A DNA stretch of 64,000 bases. Origin: Bryopsis sp. KO-2023. Taxonomy: Eukaryota > Chlorophyta > Ulvophyceae > Bryopsidales > Bryopsidaceae. The translations under genes and the position numbers were made by a program. How positions within the stretch are numbered: position 1 is the first letter of the stretch; every line of letters starts with the position of its first letter. The notes beneath the pieces were generated by a model. It was not told the DNA's origin, did not search any database, and saw only the letters and a list, made by a program, of their open reading frames with translations. The stretch spans positions 62,001 to 126,000 of the forward strand of contig BSYQ01000007.1 of NCBI GenBank assembly GCA_030272585.1, written 5' to 3'. Positions 57,101 through 64,000 of the stretch are shown here, piece after piece.

Positions 57101-60100
57101 ACCTAGCATAAACTGCTCCGCCAGCTTGTGCACGGTTTCCTCTCAATTCATTCTTAGCATTCACTGCCTCGACGGCTGTTTCTTGGAGGGAGAATCGTGC
57201 TATGCTGTCCAGATAGATGGCCCCACCCCTGAGTGCAATATTGTTCAAGAACACCGCATCCTCCAGTTTCGTTTGAGCACTGGCTAGGGACTCCACCAGA
57301 GCCAAAGCTCCGCCGTTTCTGATGGCCTTGTTGTCCTCAAAGAAAATGTGATTGTCCCTTGCAGAAGTGAGCGAAATCGTACCTTTGGGGAAAATTTGAA
57401 ACAGTCAAAACAACGATAGACCCACTCTTCAGCTGTGCAACTTCTACATTGAACTATAATACCCCAGAGCCCTCTAATACAGAACACCAACACTTCTGGA
57501 ACAAGTTTCGGATACTACCCCTCGACGTCGTTTCAGTCGAGGCATAAAACTAATTGAAAATAAATTTTCAAAAAGGGATAACCTCGGTTAAATTGCCTTT
57601 TGTTTTTCCTTTTTTTTTCTCGACTCAATCGGACACTGGAGTGAATTGAGTAAACTATGAGGAAAACTTCAGGTTGAGAAACGGGCTACTGACCTGCACC
57701 GAAACAGAACCATGCGCCTCCATCTCTAGCTCGGTTTCGTGAAAACCGTGTTGACGCCCCTGCTTGAATTCCAGCAAAAACTCTGGCCCCGGCTCCATTG
57801 GTGAAAAAAAGACCACCCCCAGAAACAGCCTCATTGTCGGTCACGATAATAGCCTCAAGTCTGGTCTGGAAAGTCCAAAGCAAAACACAGCGTGAACCAA
57901 AAAAACCCAGTACTCATCTAAATTGTTCATTTCGTCCTCTCACTTTCATTCAACAAAATAAAAAAGGAAAAAAAGGAAAAAAGGCAGGAACAAACTAAAC
58001 CATTCGAACATATTAATCAACAAAACATGGTGAGCGTAGTCCCCAAACAATTGAAGATAACTCAACTGAAGACACCTTCTCCCCTTTCTCTTTATTTCAT
58101 GGATACTTCAATCTTGAAAATGCCCCCCCCCCCCCCCATTTTTTGGAAAAAAAGCAACCCACCTCTCTCGAGTTCCTCAAAGCAATGGCTCCACCAGCAT
58201 CGTGCGCCCTGTTATTAGTGAACTTGCATCTCTCCACAATGGGCCCCTTTTGAGATTTCCCTGGACTCACTGGACTGACGATGTGCAGAGCCCCCCCAAA
58301 AGTCGCAGAATTCCTCTCGAAATTGCTCCTCAGGATGGTGATGGAGCTCTCTGGATCCACAAAGGCAACGTACATTGCACCCCCCAATTCAATCAAGGGC
58401 TCTCGCCTGTCTTTCCCAGTGGCACCTCTGGGGGCTTCCACATGGTTGTTAGTGAAATTGCATGAATCCACCAGGATTTGCTTGTTGTCCAGAATAAACA
58501 TGGCCCCTCCAGCAGGCACGGCGAAATTCCCATCGAAAGTGCTTCCAATGATCCTCACCTTTTTTGGGAAATAACACAAATTCGCTTCTTTTCGTATTTT
58601 TCGAAAGAAATCATTCACTGGAGGCACCATGCTGACTGTACATGCCACCTCGGATGGGAAAAATGTAAAAGTACCTTCTTTTTTTTTGCCAAAGCGGGGA
58701 TTTTCTGGGAAAGGGGGTTTGTAGGCCATATGATTCCAGAAAATCGAAAACAAAACCGAGGAAGTGGAGACTAAAGCAATGACAGCTGCTCAATTGTATG
58801 GTTGTGAGGCACTGACCGCACCTCTTCCATCGTCGACACATGGATGGCACCTCCAGACAAGGCCGGAGTCTTGAATTGAATGAACTGAGATGTTTCCAAG
58901 TCAGCACCACCAAACACCTGTTCCAACAACAAAAACAGATCAAAAATGCTCACGCCATGCGAACGTTTTACTCGCAACGTACCAAAAAAAACAACTAAAA
59001 TATCTAGATGAAATCTCTCGAGTATACAATAAAAATAGTGAAATAAGACTGGAAACATATAAAAGAGGTTGACAGAGAGAGAATGTGTACCCGAAGGCCT
59101 GAATCTTCTTCAGATCCATCCAAGTTTTTGTTGTCAAGGAACTGGCAGTTCTCCACAACCAAAGTCGAGTTGAATCCGTTTTCCACAACACTTGCACCAG
59201 CAAACATCGCAGCTCCTGCACCCTTGGCAATGGTTTCATTCTCCCTGGAAAAAACAAAGAAAGAAAAAAAAAATCAATTTTTCATCAGGTCAATTAAGAA
59301 AAAAATTCTACATTCTTGCATCGTCTTTTTTGAAAAATCATGTCAAATTTAGATCAGATAAGTATAGGCAGCCCAGAAATTTCAGCACTTGGCTGTTGAA
59401 TACCTGAACGTGGTGTCAGTCACAGTCACAGATGCCCCCACTTGCATCAAAATCCCCCCTCCTTGCTTAGCAGCATTTCCTTCAAACAGTGATTTCGTGA
59501 CCGTAACTAATGCACCGGTCGCAACCCCAAGTGCGCCTCCCCCTGAACAACAGAACATCTTTTCTTCATATCCGAATAAGAAAAACTGAAAAGGAAAAAA
59601 GAGAACGAACATCTTCGTGTACACAAATATTTCAATCTCTATCGAAATAAAATATCTATTGCCCTTTTAAATTCAACTCCTGTCAGTGTCTGTAAGATGG
59701 GCATCAATCCAGGCACAGCAGAAAACTCATGAAACCCACCTAATGATCATAGATTGAATACTTGCTTCACTGAGATGCTGCTTTTTTTTTGTAAACCCCC
59801 CCCCCAAAACCCCTCTATGCTCCCCTCAATTCATTGTTTGGCTAGAGGATATTGACTAAAGGTTGCAGGTTTTCCTACAGCAACGTACCTGGAAAACAGT
59901 TGGGGAAGCCCGAATCACTGGGCTCTTTATTGTTGATAAAATCTACATTCTCAATCAAAACCTCCATGGTGGGTCCCACCGGATCTCGATTGAAACACAC
60001 AAAGCCATCCTCATCTGGCAAGGCCACCACCATAGCTGGCCCTGTGCAATCCCTCAAAATGAATCCACTCATCACAGCGCCGTCTGACCTGCAATCACAC

Positions 60101-61211
60101 AGTTTTTTTTTATAAATACTTTCTGAGAATGACCTTCTGATCCGTACATATCCATTCAAGAAAAAGAACACAACTCTTCACTTTCCTATCCGAATCGGGG
60201 ACCAATGTATCAGCACACACAAACCTGATCTCAATTCCAGCATCTGCCTTTGTGCATTTGACAATTGGCTTGGGTCCTTTCTTAGCAGCTCGCAGTGTGA
60301 CAGATGCTGTCACCACCACCTTATCTGAAATTTTGTAAGTTTTTCCACCCTCCATTTCTATTATCGCCCCATTCTTGGCACCCTCTACGATCTTCTTGAA
60401 ATCTTTTGCATTGTCTCCCGTGATCTTGGTAACACTGGTGTCAGCTTTTTGCTGAAGGTGCCTGTGAACCACACCTGAAATCCAACCCCCCACCCAAACA
60501 AAAAGAAAACAGAACTTAACAAAGCAAATACAAAACTGTAATAAAAATGATTAGAACAGTAAACCCTTCACACACCAACCAATTTATCTATGTATCTGCC
60601 AACGTAGTCAAAGTGTATTCCTGCACTGTCATATTTTTATTTTTTGCCCGGTGCCAATCGGGCCAGGAAAAACATGTGAATCTTTGTATGTAAGCCTTAG
60701 GATGTGTCAATTTCAGAATCTTCCAGCAGCTGAAAAATAACAAAATTGCTCACATGCACTTTGTTATGATGAGGCAACAGAAATAAACTTTTTCAAAGCT
60801 GTAAAAAATTTGACTTTGATTGACATTAGTTTTGTGGATCTTGAGGATTTGTCACACTTTCCTGAGGCTGGAAATATTTCCAACCACGTCCAATAAATTC
60901 CCATCGTCGAAAGGAGCTTTCTAACATATTTCAAGAAACAGTATAAAAACTGGAACCCATTTTTCTATTATTTGATGGAAAAAATCACCCATTACTGTCC
61001 TGATGAATATCTCAGGAGAGTAATGAGTGATTTTTCCATCATCGGGGTTCAGTTGAGTTCGTAACAGATATGATGGCGAATCGTGCAGGGGTGGTCACTT
61101 ACCCTCATCAACGTCGAGGCCGTTCACGACGAGCGCCAGCAGCAAAACTGCCACACGCGACGCCGCTAGGAAAGTCCCGACGCAAGAGCGCCGCAAAGCG
61201 GTTCGCCCCAT
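51140..61211 (-). CDS. Signal-peptide protein with Pmp-type beta-helix repeats and a polytopic C-terminal membrane domain (21 exons)
   Basis: Exons (minus): 61211-61103, 60474-60225, 60088-59889, 59542-59404, 59244-59091, 58917-58822, 58558-58163, 57865-57694, 57382-57103, 56917-56796, 56371-56168, 55746-55642, 55504-55434, 55318-55063, 54838-54348, 54168-53931, 53739-53625, 53440-53233, 53073-52983, 52670-52381, 52018-51140; 1621 aa, every phase closes. Residues 1-33 are a signal peptide (SRVAVLLLALVVNGLDVDEG). Then about 750 residues carry at least ten GGA(I/L/M)-type and FxxN-type motifs (FDGNFAVPAGGAMF, FERNSATFGGALH, FTNNRAHDAGGAI, FLNNIALRGGAIY), the pattern of chlamydial/algal polymorphic-membrane-protein beta-helices. 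A Cys-rich region (CTNCTQGFYGIRPKVQCDRC; GYEGVLCGSCLPRYG) leads into about eight membrane helices (LNIFTIVLVAFWNLILMLF; IFFPLVIMVFIIGLFYAAY; VLLSTVLLALNFGLVILFLW) and a basic cytosolic tail. It is probably a plasma-membrane adhesion or sensing receptor. Confidence 0.87.
56011..56023 (+). repeat. G13 homopolymer next to a T-run, in an intron of the Pmp-repeat gene
   Basis: Thirteen G directly after a T12 run on the plus strand; in the gene's sense this is C13 followed by A-rich DNA. It lies in the intron between exons 11 and 12. Confidence 0.9.
58123..58137 (+). repeat. C15 homopolymer in an intron of the Pmp-repeat gene
   Basis: Fifteen C on the plus strand, G15 in the gene's sense, just inside the intron that follows exon 7, about 25 bp from its donor. 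Confidence 0.9.
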
Positions 61212-62276
61212 CTCTTCAACCCCTCTTCGACACCGACCGATACTCCAGTCGACGTCACTTTTCGAGCGTCAAGACTCACGCTCAGCGAAGTAACCGGTTC
61301 TTCCCGGTTTTCTTCAGTTTTGTATTTTGAAATTCAATCGGGCCACCCTTTAAGTGAAGCTACTTAGCAGGAGATCCCACGACTCCACCATTAACACTCT
61401 GTAAAGCCTTGTTTCCGCCTGAGGCACGAAACGAACAAGAAATTTTCAATCAGCGGAACTTGTCCCATCGAATTTTCACTCTCTTCTCGCTCACATCGTG
61501 AAAACACACACATTGGGGAAAAACACTCGCGTAATAGAAAGAGCAACAAAAAATACATACAGTCGAACCGGCTCCCGACCTGGTGTTCGTTTTTCCTTTA
61601 TTTTCCGCGGTGTGCATGCGGGTTTTTTCGGCGAGTGCTTGGGAATTCGCAACCTCACTGAGAAAGTCTTTTCGAATCCGCGTGGGCAGCTTTTTTTTTT
61701 TCTGTTGGGGTCACTGATGGTTCAGTAATAAATGGCTGTCTCTAGACAAACCGTGCGTTTCATCGCACGGTCCAGCGTGATTCGTGTAAACGTCAATCCA
61801 AACGCTCACGCCGCAGGCGGCCGATCGAATTTCTGAGTGATATTTCTGTGAACGCGTGGTTGGATCTCGGGTGGCGAACACCAACCACTGGCGCCACCTC
61901 CCCCATTCCAACCGCCAGCTGCCCCAAACACTGAACGGTCTATCGTCCCCCTCCCCACCCACAAGAAACACCCCAACGCACGCAGAAGGATTGCAACGCT
62001 TACATTCCTTGCCAAGGTCGCGCCAGATCACGCCGGAGGGGAAGTGGGTGGTGCTGAAGAGATAGGTACTGCGGGTTTCCTTGCTAACCCCCGCACCACA
62101 CAAGTCCCAGCATACAATACTCTGCTATGAGTAGAACGCACGCAGAAAGTTTAATTGCGTCACCCTCAAAAGTACAATTCACATAGAAATTCCCACGTCC
62201 ACAAATCACCACCACCATCCTTATTATCTCTTCCCAATAAAGAAAACCCAAGAGATGAAAACCAAATGAGGACAGT
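61212..62276. other. Intergenic region between the Pmp-repeat gene and NSF
   Basis: 1.07 kb with the 5' side of the Pmp-repeat gene and the 3' UTR of NSF. A 130-codon minus frame (62103-61711) and its plus-strand shadow lie in a locally GC-rich patch; neither resembles a known family, so I do not call a gene. Confidence 0.45.
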
Positions 62277-64000
62277 CTAAATGACAGCTGTCAAATCCGC
62301 GAGAACCGTTCTCCAATCATTTAAAGAAATCCTGCCCGCCCCCCCTTCTCCAGCTTGTCTAGCCATTTCCACGATCATCAACAGCTGTTTGATGGCCACG
62401 GGATTGGAGCCCAGAGCTTCCACAGCAGAAGGCAAATCCTCAGGAGAAAACACATCCAAGGATTCCAAAACCTCGGAAATTTCTTCAGTACTTTTCAAAG
62501 GGGGTACATGGAGGACCACGTTGAAAGACTCTGTCATTCCTGCTCACAACCAGCGAAAACGAAAGGAGTAAGGGGGTCGCTGAAACAAAATACTGGTATT
62601 GAAGCAAAAAAAAGAAAACATAGGAAAATCTATTCAGGAAGGAACACTTCCAAGGCTTTCAATTTGCATGGTATCTGAAGAGGCCAATGGAAATCTTCCA
62701 ACCATATTCATGAAAACGAAGGTGAAAGAGTGACGAAATCGATATGGATGGAACTCAAGTATCAACTTACCCATTGTTTCCAGAACATCCAGCAGACTTG
62801 TGGTGGCAACGACCAACAATTTCCTCCCCTCTGGAGGCCTCTTTTTGATCAAAACCAACAAAGTCTGCAGGATTCCATTCGAAAATCGAGGGCCGATCGG
62901 AACATACTCCAACAGCCTTTCGATTTCATCCAGCACAATCATCGACAGGCTGGATTTGTGTGCATCCTCAAACACCTTGGCGATTTGACTGCTCTTGCTG
63001 GCTTCGGAGAATCCAACCATGGATTCAGCCGAAATGACTTTGACGAAAGGGTACTCAGAAAGGATTCCAAGGGTGGCGGCCAATGCTGTTTTGCCAGCAC
63101 CACAGGGGCCTTCAAGCAAGCAGGTCAACAGAGGGGTTTTCTCGGAATTCCGTACCTGTGAACACATAATATTGGATCAATGATTGGGGACATTACAACG
63201 CTTTCAGCACAAAAAAAGGGAATTACACACTTGTTTGTTTTAATTTTTGAAAAAGGAAATTTCACGAGTTATAGAACAGTGACAAAGGCGATGCAATTCC
63301 ATTGTAGGCACCAGCAATCGCACAGCCCACAGGTGCATTGCATTGCAAATCAGGTTAAAACAAAAAATTCTCAAAGGTATGTGGACCTGATCAATCAATC
63401 TCTGGCAAGTATGCAAAAGGTGATCAAACATGGCCCCATAAGAAATGATTCCATGCATTCGATGCGATTCCAGAGTGTCCGTTTGCGCTCCAAATGCTGG
63501 TTTCACTTCCTCCAAAGCCTCCGAAAAATCAGTCATCTCGACCTGCAAACAAGAACAATGATCAATAATTAGACGAAAACTGCATCATGAAATAGAACCA
63601 GTTCCAAAGACTGCACAAACGAAGCAATTCCCCCTCCTTCCGAAAGATTTGAAGTGCTAGAATCGCCTAGCAAAAGCGGCAAAACGAAACATGGAAACCC
63701 CACCTTGACATTTTCATCATCAATTGGCTTGTTCAGATCGGATATATCCAAATGCCGGTTGAGACCAAACGAAACAGCACTCGCAACTAGGCCCTCAATT
63801 TCAGCACCGCTGAAATTCCTGGTGACCTCTGCCAATTTTATCAGATCCACAGTCTTGTCCAAAAATGAGTTTTTACTCATCTTCGAGGTGTGGATTTTGA
63901 AAATCTGATGTCGGCCATTCATGTCCGGCAGCCCAATTTCGATGTGCACCTCCAATCTACATAATACAGATCAGCACTCCATGAAACCCAGAACAGGCCA
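62277..64000 (-). CDS. NSF: N-ethylmaleimide-sensitive factor NSF, C-terminal part (5' end beyond the window)
   Basis: Exons in the window (minus): 63956-63704, 63542-63387, 63155-62771, 62539-62277; phases close. The first exon visible ends the D1 AAA+ domain ([40 protein letters not shown]). The D2 domain follows with Walker [33 protein letters not shown], and the Walker B region [20 protein letters not shown]. The C-terminus is the NSF-type helical end ([20 protein letters not shown]) with a TAG stop at 62277. NSF is the hexameric ATPase that, with alpha-SNAP, takes apart SNARE complexes after membrane fusion. In the family D2 mainly supports hexamer assembly. The remaining 5' exons (N domain and most of D1) lie beyond 64000. 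Confidence 0.95.

Noticed and set aside
1..64000. tRNA, rRNA, CRISPR arrays, viral genes or intact transposons
   Set aside because: I looked for cloverleaf-like, rRNA-like and transposase/reverse-transcriptase-like sequences and saw none that I could support by reading alone; a covariance-model and repeat search would be decisive.

Overview
This is a nuclear genomic window from an intron-rich, ciliated microbial eukaryote, not a prokaryote. The evidence is canonical GT-AG introns (mostly about 80-350 bp), multi-exon genes for a ribosomal protein, NSF, an axonemal dynein intermediate chain and a centriolar protein, and long low-complexity UTR and intergenic DNA. A sterol C24-methyltransferase, a signal-peptide protein with Pmp-type extracellular repeats and a Patched-like RND protein would suit a flagellate alga or related protist such as a chlorarachniophyte, stramenopile or cryptophyte. 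The sequence alone does not fix the lineage. All multi-exon models below were joined by hand; for the confident ones every splice phase closes and the total length is a multiple of three.

Layout, left to right. Positions 1-1693 (+) hold the 3' end of a Ser/Pro-rich gene, followed by about 4.5 kb of low-complexity DNA. 6273-9673 (-) is a ten-exon dsRNA-binding-domain protein with a Gln/Val/His/Pro hexapeptide repeat. 10616-12520 (+) is ribosomal protein eL37 (RPL37). 13158-15643 (-) is a kinesin-light-chain-like TPR protein, divergent from 16690-20551 (+), DNAI4/WDR78. TMX2 (21035-24069, +) and POC5 (24473-25620, +) follow. A minus-strand block then runs to the right edge: a cyclic-nucleotide-type K+ channel homologue (26095-29685), a secreted DOMON protein (30794-31644), SMT1/ERG6 (32255-35039), a 1033-aa Patched-like RND protein (36777-43342), a GC-rich basic protein (45438-46187), a decayed coiled-coil gene (48800-48994), a 1621-aa Pmp-repeat multi-pass membrane protein (51140-61211), and the 3' half of NSF (62277 to the window end). 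A 70-aa single-pass membrane ORF sits on the plus strand at 49215-49427.

Functionally, DNAI4 and POC5 are cilium/centriole genes lying within 9 kb of each other, with the TPR gene sharing DNAI4's upstream region. The rest are membrane biology (channel, RND protein, Pmp receptor, DOMON, TMX2, NSF trafficking, sterol synthesis) and translation. The most interesting items are the channel pore, which lacks a GYG filter and carries VGDN; the Pmp beta-helix joined to a polytopic C-terminus; the dsRBD/HPVQSV-repeat protein; and several perfect inverted repeats and G/C homopolymer tracts in non-coding DNA.
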